Part shown: positions 12,278 through 24,011 of the stretch, one piece after another
Layout of the letters: each line of letters begins with the position of its first letter
Numbering within the stretch: position 1 is the stretch's first letter
Assembly (NCBI GenBank): GCA_032718565.1
Contig: JAVGVS010000022.1
Span: forward strand, 730,001 to 794,000
DNA length: 64,000 nucleotides
Reading direction: 5' to 3'
Source: Distichodus sexfasciatus
Taxonomy: Eukaryota > Chordata > Actinopteri > Characiformes > Distichodontidae
Program-made: the position numbers and the translations under genes
Notes under the pieces: generated by a model
Database searches by the model: none
The model's input: the letters and a program-made list of their open reading frames with translations, nothing else
What the model was told of the DNA's origin: nothing

Positions 12278-12560
12278 TAGGGATGCACAATAATATCGTT
12301 ATCATAGCGAATCGGCCGATAATTGCCTTGTTTTGAATCATCAGCTTCGGACCAAAGCTTGAATTTGCTCGATATTTTATGATGCATTTATTGTATATTG
12401 AAAAAGTAGCGCTTGTGCCAGGCATGTTCACAGTCCGAGTTGGGATTTAATATGACCTGCGCCTTCTGTCTTAAAATGTATCGCGTTATTTCGTGCCCAA
12501 ATCTTGAGCAGGCAGTGCAGCTTATCAGCGAGCAAAATTGGCAGTCAATGGATACATTAG
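12278..12560 (+). mobile_element. hAT-like element, family E, head fragment
   Basis: Begins TAGGGATGCACAATAATATC, the same start as the copy at 17605. It stays alignable through the TGAGCAGGCAGTGCAGC region, then fades. Confidence 0.5.
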
Positions 12561-12989
12561 GCAGGAAGTAAACATTTTGTATTTGAAGTTTGTGTGTTTG
12601 AATCAGGATGAAAAACAGCTTCATACCAAGAGCCATTAGTGAGCTGAACTCAATTAAACACCCCATGACCACCACCGTTGCACCTTTATGACTCTCCTGT
12701 TTTAAGAACTGAGTCACTATGTCTTATTTTATTGTGCAGTCATGGTTTGTCACTGGACAGTAACATTGGGATATAATGTGCAATATTTTTCTTGGTAATA
12801 TTGATGTTTTTTATGATGCCCATGCTCTTTTTATTTTATTGATCATTTTTTATCCTAATCATTATAGATATGCGTGAGTGAGTATGTATTTATTGTGTTG
12901 TTTTCGGAGTGGCGCTGCAGATTCCGTTGTACCGTATGGGGCAAGAACAATATAGTGTTCGTATTCGTATAACAATAGGCAAGTATGAG

Positions 12990-13262
12990 TATCTGAGAGA
13001 CTTTAACAAAGGCCAAATTGTGACCGCTAGGCGGCTGGGTCAGGGCATCTCCAAAACGGCAACTCTTATGGGATGTTACTAGTCTGCAGTGGTCAGGAGC
13101 TGCCAGAAGAGGTCCAAACTCTTGAACTCTTGGCAATTGGGTTGGGGGTGTCTGAGACTCAGCGACGCACTCAGCCTGCTGAAGATATTAATGCTGGTTT
13201 GTATGGAAAGGTGTGCTACCTACAGGATATTGCGTCATAATGTTATGGCTGATCAGTGTGTG
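12990..13262 (+). pseudogene. Tc1/mariner-like transposase remnant
   Basis: From 12996 one frame reads RDFNKGQIVTARRLGQGISK TATLMGC, a helix-turn-helix start typical of Tc1/mariner transposases. A stop codon then interrupts the related SAVVRSCQKRSK. The block ends with CATAATGTTATGGCTGATCA, the usual terminus of this fish family. Most of the transposase is deleted, so it cannot be active. Confidence 0.55.
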
Positions 13263-13367
13263 TGCGACCGATCAGGAATCTTAAACCTTAAAATACATGA
13301 GTCCTTTAAGCAGAAATGTCTTTAATTTCAGTCTTAGGAAGCTCCCTGCTTAACTTCAGAGGTCTAA

Positions 13368-13867
13368 AGGCTGTAATATACTTCTTGTTAACTACATTCG
13401 TATGTGCGTACGTACAGCCGCGATCCGTATCCTGCGTTCTTTGCGTCGGTTTTTGTGCACGTACTCAAAAATGAACAGAACGTATATGGAGATGCAATAC
13501 CTGTGGAGTTTATAGGGGGCAGTGTTGCGAGATCTGCACTCAAAAGTTAAGGTGTCCACGTTTGAGGTCCCATTGATTGAGCAAGTCCGCAATTATCCTC
13601 ATTTATATGACGCGACAGCGCCTCTTCACAGTGACCAAATAGCATGTAGCAATAACGCTTCTTCGACTGAAGAACAGATGACGATTTTAAGATACAGGTA
13701 TTCAGTCATTTATTAGGTTTGCGGCCTCGACACTGACCCCTGGTGGTAAGGAGTACACACTACAGATTACGATGCACAGCACGGACGCAAGTACATCAGC
13801 ACAAACGTTAACAACGCAACTGTGTACGGATACGCATACGTAGATCACAGAAAGTATATTTCAGCCT
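13368..13867. mobile_element. Family F MITE, copy 1 (TSD TAA)
   Basis: Inverted termini AGGCTGTAATATACTT and AAGTATATTTCAGCCT, flanked by TAA on both sides (13365-13367, 13868-13870). The second copy is at 32708-33224. The 3-bp TWA duplication and length suit a PIF/Harbinger-derived MITE. Confidence 0.65.
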
Positions 13868-14975
13868 TAAGAGTTTGCATGATGGGTAGAGCTTTTAAAG
13901 CCCCAGAGTTAAGACAGCCTCTTGTGTCAAAACTCTGCTTTTATACTAATTTAGCTTATTTGTCAACAGATCTTCTGCTTTACGTTCACTTGAGACTTTC
14001 GTTAAACTCCCGAGTTTATAACATCCAGTCCCAGTGTCCTCGTCTGAACTCTATTAACTTTCACTAATTACCCGTTCGTCTTGCCCAGTACACATTGTTG
14101 TTCCGACAGTCTTGATTTTTTTTGCACAAGTATGACTTCTATCGTGACCTGGACATTTGTTCTCTGGCGAGATGGCATTTCCTGTTCGGCTTCGTGCTTT
14201 TGCACATACATAGACACAATCTCGTGCTTGAATGCACACAGACTGGCTCGGCTTTTGTGCTATTAATTACGCATCGTTAAGGAATGATGTGCTGCTGAGC
14301 CTCCTTTGAAGCGCACCACCTTTATTGTTGCCGTGCGGCTGAAATGTCAGATCAGGTGGTATGGTCACTTGCAAAGAAACTAATAGACTTCTCTGTAATT
14401 GCGCTCTTTGTGCCCGCCACATTTTGATATCTCTTGGTCTTAATTGGAACTATTCAATTCTGCTTCATCTTGATTCATTATAATTTATCGGACAGTTGTG
14501 ACAGAGGTGGACTCCCGTTCCTGGCTGAATACCCTCGCATCGGTGGATTTAGTGGAAACGCTGATGTAGTGCTCATATTGATATCGGTGGCATGAATCAT
14601 TAATGCAGTTAATGCCTAGTTTCAACCGAGACAAATTGGTCTGCTCTGATGCATTTCAAAGCGTGTTATGGAACTAAAACGGTGGTGCCCTTTACAAAAG
14701 TAAGTCGAATGCCATTTGTGCTGGAAAATCAACCCCTTTCTGAGATATGAGGACGCTGCCTTTTGATTAAGGGCAGTTTGAAGCTGGTAGTAATTTTACA
14801 GCTTGTGGTAAACATAGACAGGGATATTTTCAGCAAATGGTAAGATTACATTTCCACGCTTGTTTATTTGAGCCTGGCCATGGTTGAGATCTGAATTAGT
14901 TCCTGTGTTGACCGTGTTGACCTATGCCTCCAAATGCCCTTCGCTTTCATTTACGTCATTTACCAGGCACTCTTT

Positions 14976-16213
14976 ATAGGGATGTAACGATACATCAGTC
15001 TACACCGATACATTGATTCAATGAGCAACGAGCCCATAGCGTTGATCCAAAATGAAAACATAGATCAGACATCAATCTCATTCTAAACGTCACTTCATGT
15101 TAAACAGTTGAGCGCGTAAAAAAAAACGAGATATTTTGCTCGACAAAGCTCCACTGGGTGCTCAGCAGTTTGGCACAAAAATAACGCCATACTTATGACA
15201 TTTCTAACACAGTGCCAAGTCAAGCAAGGGTGAAAGCATAGGCAAGCGAGGGCCGAGCATTTCGAGCGTAGTGCACGACATTTTAAGAAAAAGTCACTTC
15301 CCGCCCTGTGTGGTGAACCAAGTCAAACAGGGCGCTGGTGACACTCCATGTGCACTACCTAGTTCGTAGAGAGCCGTTAAGCTACAATCCCGGCAATTTC
15401 CTGAGATGCATACTACCACATAGAAAAGTCTGATAAGAGCGCTTTACCTACCATACTATTAAGTACAGTAGTAGGCTGCTCGGGACATGGCCCATGTGCA
15501 AGCTCACATTCGCTAAATATGCAGTTTAGTTACATCAATTTTTTCCGCGATTCCACCTCGAGCTAAGCGCTACTTTTCCGATGTACACTACTGGTCAAAA
15601 GTTTTAGAACACCCCAATTTTTCCAGTTATTTACTGCAATTCAAGTCGTTCAAGTCCAGTGAATAGCTTGAAATGGTACAAAGGTAAGTGGTGAACTGCC
15701 AGAGGTTAAAAAAAAAGGTAAGGTTACCCAAAACTAAAAAATAATGTACATTTCAGAATTATACAAAAAGGCCTTTTTCAGGGAACACAAAATGGCTTAA
15801 CAATTTAAAGCTGTTCTGCAGCATTGGAGGAGGTTGAGGAGGTTTTGCTGGATCCAGGGTCGGTGACTTGTACAGAGTGAGAGGCACCCTGAACCAAAAC
15901 GGCTACCACAGGTACCACGAAGGGGGCTACTTTGATGAGTCAAATGTTTAGAATGCATTTTGGTCCATAAATTGATTCCATGATTTCTTTTTTAACACCA
16001 GTTATTTGTATTATGCTTTCATTTCAGAGTGCACTGAGACATTAAACTGAATATATTTTTTTTTAACTGAAAAATTGGGATGTTCTAAAACTTTTGACTT
16101 GGATTGTACAATAAATACATGATAAAATATCGGACAAATCTTAGGTCTGATGACTTAAATGCAATTATCAACCGATTCCGACATGATTCCGATATTATCG
16201 TGCATCACTCTAC
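14976..16213 (-). mobile_element. hAT-like element, family E (reverse), split by Tc1 MITE
   Basis: From about 15130 it matches the reverse complement of the copy at 17605, including the GTGCACGACATTTTAAGAAA block. It resumes after the Tc1-like insertion at 15586-16106 and ends ATATTATCGTGCATCACTC. The first 150 bp resemble another hAT-type end (TAGGGATGTAACGATACATC), so this may be a composite. Confidence 0.55.
15586..16106. mobile_element. Tc1-like non-autonomous element with TA duplication
   Basis: Termini CACTACTGGTCAAAAGTTTT and its inverted counterpart (AAAACTTTTGACTTGGATTG) are flanked by TA (15584-15585, 16107-16108). Near the right end is GAAGGGGGCTACTTTGATGA, recognisable as the 3' end of a Tc1 transposase gene. 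The transposase is otherwise deleted. Confidence 0.75.
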
Positions 16214-17604
16214 ATGATATGAAGCTTAATGGCTCTCATAGTGCACATGGAGTGTCACACGTGATTTACACAAGTTTCATCACGTTATTTATCTTGAACA
16301 ACAGGGACGGTCTCCGTGAAGAAGCTTACAGTTAAGGACTATATTGGGGCCCAACAGTGGTTTTATACACTACCGGGATTTAAACCCCCAATCAGCAAAG
16401 GGTCTCAATCACTTAAGCCACAAACCTTTTATGAAAGAAAATGTGAAATCTTACTGTACTTTTTACCTCGTCAGTTTAACCAATCACACATTAACAATTG
16501 AAATGTTTTATTTATTTATTTACTATTAGCACTCTTCAGCTTAAGCTTCCGGCCATTTGTCACACTTCCAGAACAATCTGCCTCTCTGCTTGTGCCCTGT
16601 CCCTCCATTTGGGCTCCAATTCCCTTGTGCTTTTCTCTAGATTGCTGTGATTATATGTTGAAATGAACAGCGAGTGCTCCGCAATCAACCTTGCAGATGA
16701 AAAAGAAAGTTCAAAAAATATATAAAATAGCAAGCAGGCCTTCGGTATTTGGAATAAATGGAGAGGGGTGTGGCTGTTCATTATTTGGAGTGTGGCGCGA
16801 CTGCCGAGTCGATGAAAGCCTCAATGGGAATCGCAAGCAGCCAGGAGAGGAAAATTAGCCGAGTCCTTTTGGGCTCTGATTTATGGAGTACATCTGGGCT
16901 GCCTTCCATTGTTTTCAATTAGAAGTTAAACCACGACCTCCTGTGCACTAAGCAGCGCGTACCCACCGGCTCCCTCCTCTCCGACCAATTACACAGCGGA
17001 CAGGTGCCGTGTGCTTCTAACAGATCCACTCTTCTCCCCTGCCCATTTTTCACCTTGGTGTTTTGGAACATGGAGCACAAGCTCCCCCGTGTTGATTGAC
17101 TCCCCGTTCCCCGCTAATCGCCATCGTCTCCGCGAGTGATATTGGAAGACGGTGGGCAGTCTGGCGTGCAGTCAGCTGTGTCTAATAAGCGTTTTAGCGT
17201 GGCTTTCAATACCCTTGAATCAAGAGGGATTTTGCATATAATTATGGAGTTAGTTGAGGAAAGTGTGTATGCGAGGAATTGTTTCAGGTTTGATATGTTT
17301 GCCAAATAGTAAAGTGTTGGTGTTTATTTCCTGTTTTTGCTTTAATTGTTCTCAAGAAAGTTAAGACTTTTAAGTAGTCTATTATATGACTGTAGACTTT
17401 GATAAAACCCAAATAAACCTAATAAGCTAATGTTTTGTGAAAACTGCATGTGTGGGTTTAAAAAACAAATTATCTCTTAAGAACGGTACAAATACATCCT
17501 AATGAAGAGGTAACAAGAATATTAGCTTTGTTCTGTAATTTCCTGTTTTATATTGGACTTCTAAAAGCATGTGATGTTATATCTTGATAATGTTGCCTTA
17601 TTTC

Positions 17605-18325
17605 TAGGGATGCACAATAATATTTCATTGATATCAGAATTAATATATATATATTTTTTATAAGTCTTCGGTATTGGACCATTGCTTAGATTTGCCCAAT
17701 ATTTTCAGTCGCGTTTATGGCACGTCCTAAAGGTAGCTCTTGAGCCAGGCGGGATTTTATACGGCCCATACCTTTGGTCTTAAAATTTTTGGCATCAAAT
17801 TCTGAGCATGTGGAACATTCACATTCACAAAATCTCGTCTTTTCGCGCTTTAAAATCTTACTAAAATTGTGTGTTTGCCACACTTAGCGAATGTGAGCTC
17901 TCGCATGGGCAGTGTCCCGAGCTGCGTACTGCTGCACTTAATAGTATGGTAGGTAAGGCACTTTTATCATACTTTTTTATACGGTAGTAGCTTAACGACT
18001 CTCTACACACTAGGTAGTGCACATGGAGTGTCACTCGCGCCCCATTTGACTTGGTACATCATATAGGGCAGTAGTGACTTTTTCTTAAAATGTTGTGCAC
18101 TACCCTCGAATTACTCCGGCCTCGCTCCACTCTTTCACGCTCACTTCACCTGGCGCTGTTAGAAATGTCAGAACTATGGCATTATTTTTGTGCCACAATT
18201 CGGAGCATGCGGTGGAACTTTGCCGAGCAAAATATCTTTCTTCCTCATTCAACGGCATCAGCATCGGCAGATATAAGCATGAAAGCATCGGATATCAGCA
18301 ACGGCCAATAATTCCCATATTACCC
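17605..18325 (+). mobile_element. hAT-like element, family E, longest copy
   Basis: Begins TAGGGATGCACAATAATATT and runs about 720 bp to within about 60 bp of the ATAD2B exon at 18383. The right terminus is degraded. Shared blocks with 14976-16213, 48684-49281 and 12278-12560 define the family. No intact transposase frame. Confidence 0.6.
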
Positions 18326-18382
18326 AGACCTGGTTTGATGTTTTTCTCACTTTCTAACTTAATTTTTTCCTTCTGCCTGCAG

Positions 18383-18949
18383 ATAGCATAAAGCGCAAGT
18401 CTCGGCGCCGGCTGGTTTGGGTGCGGGGAATCATCCGCAAGAAGAAAAGCTGCAAGAAAGAGGAGGCAGAGGCAGAGGAAGACGAGGACCCAGAGGAAGA
18501 GGAAGGAGCGGAGAACTCTGCGGGCGCTGGCCAGGGCGATGGCAGCATGGTTCAGGACGAGTCCTCGTGCGACACCATGGAGTCCCAGCTGGAGAAATCC
18601 CTCCCCCAGGCCAACGGATATGCCCTGTCCACCGAGGAGGAGAACTCCAGCGAACCCACTGCCACGCCAGACCCTCGCGGCCCGGACGACAAGTCCACTA
18701 CCTCTAAGAAAACTCCTCTGGCTCAGGAGGAGGGGGCAGACGTGGTTCCCGCGCCTCAGGAGTGTGTCAACGGAGACGAGTCCATGGACAGCATCGACAG
18801 CGAGGTCCAGGAGAAGGAGTCGGGTGGAGGAGACGGAGGAAAGGAGGCGGGTGCTGTCTGTAAAGAAAATGCTCAGGCCCGAGATGGAGACGCTGTCCAA
18901 GAGTGCAGGACAGAATCGGCAGCTAACGATGGAGACCATGAAAGAGAAG
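18383..18949 (+). CDS. atad2b: ATAD2B internal exon: basic patch and acidic linker
   Basis: Internal coding exon of a large nuclear AAA+/bromodomain protein, the ATAD2/ATAD2B family, which binds acetylated chromatin. The acceptor is a pyrimidine-rich tract ending CTGCAG at 18382. The donor GT is at 18950 after GAAAGAGAAG. The exon is 567 bp: its first two bases complete a codon, 188 codons follow, and one base is carried into the next exon, where it joins in frame at 20695. The peptide starts SIKRKSRRRLVWVRGIIRKK, a strongly basic patch. It then becomes acidic and low in complexity (EEAEAEEDEDPEEEEG), rich in Ser, Glu and Asp, as expected of the disordered region between bromodomain and C-terminus. 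The AAA and bromodomain exons are not visible. Retaining the following intron would add about 20 residues and then a stop. ATAD2B is chosen over ATAD2 because KLHL29 is the convergent neighbour. Confidence 0.88.
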
Positions 18950-18980
18950 GTATTGTAGTGCGGAAAAGATCGGGATGTTC

Positions 18981-19028
18981 TGTCTGCTGTGCTGTGGTGT
19001 GTTCACAATGACAAATAATCACTCACTT
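18981..19028 (+). mobile_element. SINE family A, tail-only fragment beside a splice donor
   Basis: The last 48 bp of family A (CTGTGCTGTGGTGTGTTCAC and the ACAATGACAAATAATC tail) start 31 bp past the ATAD2B donor at 18950. The head is missing. Confidence 0.75.
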
Positions 19029-19490
19029 AAATATACTTTAAATATATAAAATATAAATATTTTGGCTTGTTCTAGGTACGGTGCAGTAAATTACTATATC
19101 GTAAACATGGAGTACAGATCCTCACGTTAATGTTAAACACACAGCATCTACGTCACTTTTGAGTTTCACTTCTCTGTCCTCTCAAAGCAGACAGCCTTCC
19201 AGAAAACTCTCCTAGCACATGCACGTTTTGCAGCGGAAGCAGAGGGATGTGAGCCTGCAGAGAGAGAAGTGAATATCCACAAAATTTCAGAAACAATAAT
19301 TGGAAATGGAAGCGAACGATTTGGTTCAAAAGGAAAATTGATACTTTTTGCGATGTAAACGGTCTGTGGGGATTTTCCACAGTTTATTCTGTAACGCGCG
19401 CTAAACACTTTATTGTGACGCGGCTCCGAGGGGCACGCAGGGGATTGTGGAAAATGTAGTTCTCTTCCAGAAAGGCCAAAAGCAACTCAT

Positions 19491-20046
19491 TTTATAGGCC
19501 AGATTGGTTCAAAATGAGCAAAAACTTCAGTATTTCTTCAGTTTCAACTGATCAGATTTTTTCTTCAATTTTATAATGTTATAGTGTAATCAGTAGGAAA
19601 GAAGAAATAAAGAAAAATTATTAATTAAAAAATGTTCTTCTATATTCTGATGGATACCAAACGGATAAAGAAGTGTTAGAATAGGCCATAGATAATAGAC
19701 AATAATAGATGATAAAAACTCTGCAACTCAGCAATTAAACTATGTTCTTTTATTGTTCTTTCAGTTCTTTTATTTGACCTAAAGCTAAAAAAACCAGTCA
19801 GTTTTCATCAGAAATGTGCTGATTTCAACTATGTCAGCATTTACACATCAAACCATGAGTAGTGCAGGGCGTCCTAAATACAACAACGTAAAGCATGTAT
19901 TGCTAACTTCTACTCATACACTAGAATAAGCCTAAAAACAAATGTCTTGTCTTTTTTTTATTATTATTTATCTGATTACTCGATTAATCGATAAGAAAAT
20001 CGATAGAATACTTGATTACAAAAAGAAGCGATAGTTGCAGCTCTAG
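19491..20046 (-). mobile_element. hAT-like repeat, family G
   Basis: Right end reads AGCGATAGTTGCAGCTCTAG with ATTAATCGATAAG blocks just before it, the reverse complement of the start seen at 57689. AT-rich, no coding capacity. Confidence 0.5.
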
Positions 20047-20694
20047 CGCAAAGCAAATGATAGGCCCCGGACCGCGGAGGGACAGGCGATAAGAGGTTTA
20101 AAGCAGTAAGGGTTAACTACCTTATTAAAATGCTTTGCTCTTTTTGTGGCATCACTGAAATATCAGCATTTGGATAAGCAAATGTGCAGTGGCCGCATAT
20201 GGAGGTTTTAGGACCAGACGTTGGTTAACACTTGATAATACCACGTTCCTTTTAGAAATAAGACAGGGCTGGCATGAACATGTGGGCATTTTTTATGGTG
20301 GTGTAAATGCAATGTGCTCATCTTTCTTTGCCTCCGTGAGATCTCGTCTAGTAGAGAAATATTTTCTGATCGTCAGTCATGCTTTAACAGAGAGCCCATG
20401 GTTCGGTAGTAGACTAAAATATTTTGCCCGAAGTGCACTCTTTTCACACTCCCGTCGAAATGTTGTTAAAACTCCTAACCTCATGTACCATTGGCTGTTG
20501 TCCCATAAGGCACCATCTGTTACAGTCTCTTCTGGTCAGTCAAACCAGGAGCAGAAGCAAAGCTGCTATGACACATCGCTCATTGCAGCTTTAATTCAGC
20601 ATGCCGTAATTCCCCGCTCCCTCCAAGTCCGAGGCGGGGAGCTGGAGTTATTGAGGTAAACAATAGTGAAAGATGGTTCTTATGTTACTTATAG

Positions 20695-20855
20695 GCACCT
20701 CCAAGGGGAAGAAGTGTAGAAGGAGTCAGTCAGATCAGCAGAAGGGGGCTCCAGGCGACAGGCCAGAGGAAACGCAGCTGCAGCCTCCACCACCTCCTCC
20801 TCCTCCTCCACCTCCCCCTCCCCCTGCTGTAGTAGTCGACCATCAACGGCTCAAG
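20695..20855 (+). CDS. atad2b: ATAD2B internal exon: proline run and VDHQRLK
   Basis: This 161-bp exon has its acceptor AG at 20693-20694 and donor GTAAGA at 20856. With the single base carried from the previous exon it makes 54 codons and ends on a codon boundary. The peptide reads GTSKGKKCRRSQSDQQKG, then a linker, then fourteen consecutive prolines encoded by mixed CCT/CCA/CCC codons, then AVVVDHQRLK. The final VDHxRLK is the start of the C-terminal conserved domain of ATAD2-family proteins and continues directly into ALLKQVVVKT in the next exon. The proline run is built on an imperfect CCT repeat, so its length is likely to vary between individuals or species. The function of the segment itself is not known to me; it links the disordered region to the C-terminal helical domain. 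Confidence 0.88.
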
Positions 20856-20994
20856 GTAAGAGCTGGTGGAATCTCTCCCCTCTTGGCTGTTTTTATACAG
20901 TGTGCTGCAGTGTTTATTGTCGAATTTGGTTTGTTGCTATAAATGATTTAAGACGGTCCGAGTGAAACGTAACCTCCTTTACATTTGTATTTAG

Positions 20995-22194
20995 TAGGGA
21001 TGCACCGATTGCAATTTTCTTGGCCGATTCCGATTACCGATTTTTTTCTAAGTGTGATCGGCCCATACCGATTCTTCCGATACCGATTTTTTCCCCAGAT
21101 AACAGAAAATTAGAGCGCTGCGAGTAGTCGACGACATCGACACAAAAAATGGGTTTCAACTTTTTAAATGTAACGCGGTAGTTACTTTCCCTGTTTTTCT
21201 AGTTACTTTTATAATAGTAACATATAATAGTGGCAGCTCTACAGCAAATACAAACAAAATCTAATTTTCTTTAATATAATGATTTATTTTCATAACAAAG
21301 TTTCTTTACAAATTTAAATAAATAAAGTGCAACTCGTAAAATGTAACTCGACGTCCGAAAAGTAACTCCTACTTGGCATTGTGTATTTTGGGCAGAGGTG
21401 ATTTATCAGATTTCTGACGCCCGTATCCTCAACTATGGAAAACGGCTGATCATCTAGTGATCATCTTGTGACTGACTTGTGCATCTGTGTTTATGTTGAA
21501 ATGGGGACAGATAAGTGGGCAAGGGGAGCCATTGATTGCGTGCTTATTAAATGTATAAGACCTAACTAAAAACTGTCGGTAGTGTGCAGTCAATCACAAG
21601 ACCAGGAGCCATCGGCCAATAGGATTCGCGGGCAGAAGCTGCCAAAACCCCGCCCCCAAACTGCCAAAACCCGCCCCCTGTCAAACCGCGCACGCAGAAA
21701 TCTCACTGGAGCAAAAAAGCCGCTCGTCGGTAATCTACTTTGCGCGCGAGGACATTTAACACATCGAGAGGAAAAAAGACATTCGCGACAGGAAAAATAC
21801 AGTTCACGCGCAATATCACAACCGCGCACTCGATTCTTAATTTTGTGCTCTCGTGTTTCACATTTGCGCGCGCGACTTTGAAATTTACGCCCGCGAAATT
21901 TTTGCGGCAAGCTATTTTGCGCGCTCTAGTTTTGGCATTGATGTGACGCCACACTCACGCACCCAAAATTCATTTCGTCGCCGCACGATGTCACCCCATT
22001 CAAAGTGAATGAGAAACGCCTCCGTTGAGCGCACATGTGAACGCTGCCTGAATGCACGCGTGGCTGTGCTGCAAGTAATGCGCATGCGTGAGATCGGTTT
22101 GAAATCGGCAATACGCGTGAGTGATCAGCCGATCACCGATCAGGCCAAAAAACGGCCGATTTCGATCGCTGGCCGATCGATTGGTGCATCCCTA
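20995..22194. mobile_element. hAT element, 1,200 bp, perfect 8-bp duplication
   Basis: Termini TAGGGATGCACCGAT and ATTGGTGCATCCCTA are inverted repeats. GTATTTAG is present on both sides (20987-20994 and 22195-22202), the 8-bp duplication expected of hAT transposition. The interior has a CpG- and GCGC-rich stretch at 21730-22100 and no transposase. It is a non-autonomous element whose ends and duplication are intact. Confidence 0.9.
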
Positions 22195-22220
22195 GTATTT
22201 AGGCATTTTTTCGGACCCTC

Positions 22221-22325
22221 TTCTCCAAAGAGCAACTTGGGGTTAACAGCCTTTTTTAGGGCCTCAGTGATGATAGTTCTACCAGCAGGATTTGAACATA
22301 AGACTAACGCAGGGACACACAGCCT
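22221..22325 (-). mobile_element. SINE family J fragment (reverse)
   Basis: Reverse complement of the GCTGGTAGAAC...CCCCAAGTTGCTC part of family J. AGAGCAACTTGGGGTTAACA is at 22228, and a B-box-like GGATTTGAAC is at 22291. Confidence 0.5.
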
Positions 22326-22829
22326 TAAAATTACATCACAGAATAATTAGGATTGAAAAATGGGCCTCATTCACCAGCTGTTGTTAAGAAGTAATCAGAA
22401 GACATCGAACACTCTTATGCAAGTTTCATTATGTGCATGTTTGTGCAAAACAATAGCTTTAATTCTACTGTTGCATAGTGTTATAGTATTCCAATGTTAT
22501 ACTTTTCTTAAGAACAAATTTACGAGATAAAAACACTAACAAAATATTGGTGAATGAGGCTGAATATTTTAGTGCAAACAAATTAAGAGTGAAAAGTTTT
22601 CCAGTGAGCTGCAGGTCAAACTGTAAATCTTATTGCCACAAGGTGCCAGCATCAGCATCACAGTACAGTAATAGTAACACAGCATTTTTGTATTAAATAA
22701 TGGGAAATTTATGGAGCTAACAAATGGAAATGATAGTGTGAGACCTGGTCTCAGTTCCATACAGCAGAAGAAAGTGGTTTTTACCACGGTGAGTGGTTAT
22801 AGTGGCGCTCACGCTGCTCGCCTGTGCCC

Positions 22830-23215
22830 ACCGAAGGTGTTTTGTTGCGTTGAGACCGGTCAAACCCTCACTTCCAGAGCGCTTTCTCTGCGCTTCTTTC
22901 AGCGCTTGTTGTAGCTAAGTGCAAAAAGCGTCGTCGGCCACCACCGCGTGCGCTCCTCTTTCATGTAAACAATGTAACGAAGAAATCGCATCTTGGCATT
23001 AGTGGCAGCGTTTGAACTAGATACTCGCATGTCTTTGAGACGTAGAGATTGGGTGCATGAGATAAAGCGTGCAAGAAAACAGCTGTCAAGTCGTAATTTT
23101 GCAATTTTTTTCCCCACTCGTCGCACCTCTGAAATAGTGTCAGTCTGTAAATGCACAACATGTCGTGATAAAGTTGACAACTGCACTGTCCAGCCGTTTT
23201 AACTCGAATGAGCAG
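22830..23215. pseudogene. Harbinger-like remnant
   Basis: An open frame reads MALVAAFELDTRMSLRRRDW then VHEIKRARKQLS. It resembles the basic W-VH motif before the nuclease domain of Harbinger transposases, and it matches the peptide at about 9260-9350. No catalytic region follows. Confidence 0.35.
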
Positions 23216-23769
23216 TATTTTTTTGTTAGCAGCCTTGCAATGTAAAGTCGTCGTAACGAAGACCCTGAGGCTGGAATGAAATTCCCAGCAACACATCTCA
23301 CTCACATGGAGCGTGTTTGCTGGACAAAAGCTGAGCCAGAATTGTGAAAATTGTTTCCACCCACAGCAATTGACAAAAGAGCAGCACTGTTGAAATACTG
23401 AACAAGAAAACGTCAATAAGGCCCGGTCCTGGCTTCAGCCGTTAGGGAGAGTACGAAGACACTGATCATTCCGGACATGTTCAGGCTCGTGACATTGTTG
23501 TGCGCACTGAAAGACATCAGTGCACTGTGATGCAATACCACTGACATCGTGATATGCCTCCAATTTATACCGGTGTCATCATGGACGGTATACGGCACAC
23601 TGTAACCTCTTGGACTGTCACCAACCTGTCACTAAGCCTCAGTATTAACACTTTAAAACAAACATTGAACAGGTGAGATTCATGTATCAAAAATCAACCT
23701 TTAAAAACCTTTAGAAATACAGTTACTAAATCCCAGTGCCTTACTTAATCATTTTTATGCTTTTGAAAC

Positions 23770-24011
23770 TGAGTGAATATTTATCATTGTGAACGCAGCA
23801 CAGCACACAGTGCACCACAACCAAATGTGACCTCTGCCTTTGACCCATCTGTGAAGGAGCAGTGGGCTGCTAACATGGCTACCGCCCGGGGCATAGTACT
23901 TTGGGACTGTACCTTGCTAATGAGTACCTCACTACTACCTTTACCAGTCCAGGAATCGAACCGGCAACTTTCCGATCACAAGACGACCAACCTTACCGTT
24001 AGACTATCACA
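23770..24011 (-). mobile_element. SINE family A copy (reverse)
   Basis: Tail at left (GAGTGAATATTTATCATTGT), tRNA-like head at right with a B box complement GGAATCGAACC at 23952-23962. Confidence 0.8.

Larger units (their letters stand above)
1..18382 (+). other. Upstream ATAD2B intron (inferred), repeat-rich
   Basis: No ATAD2B exon was recognised here, although the exon at 18383 begins with a splice acceptor, so this is read as intron. Repeat copies are listed separately. Stretches where I see no gene, RNA or repeat are roughly 1591-2764, 2995-4283, 4856-5675, 5920-6315, 7041-7936, 8569-9001, 10232-12277, 13871-14975 and 16214-17604. The stretch 4937-4970 holds an 18-bp tandem duplication (CTGTGGAGATGCATCT). 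A small exon without clear features could be missed. Confidence 0.5.
18950..20694 (+). other. ATAD2B intron, 1.7 kb
   Basis: Holds a SINE A tail fragment just after the donor and a family G repeat (19491-20046). The stretches 19029-19490 and 20047-20690 show no gene or recognised repeat; an open frame at 20189-20659 resembles nothing I know. Confidence 0.6.

Noticed and set aside
16316..16501. Frame reading KKLTVKDYIGAQQW, reminiscent of the LTVKDY motif of the ATAD2-family bromodomain
   Set aside because: Only six residues agree. The following sequence is unlike a bromodomain, and no splice sites frame it. Chance resemblance.
20189..20659. 156-codon open frame in the ATAD2B intron
   Set aside because: No recognisable domain, lies between repeats, and nothing suggests splicing or a start context.
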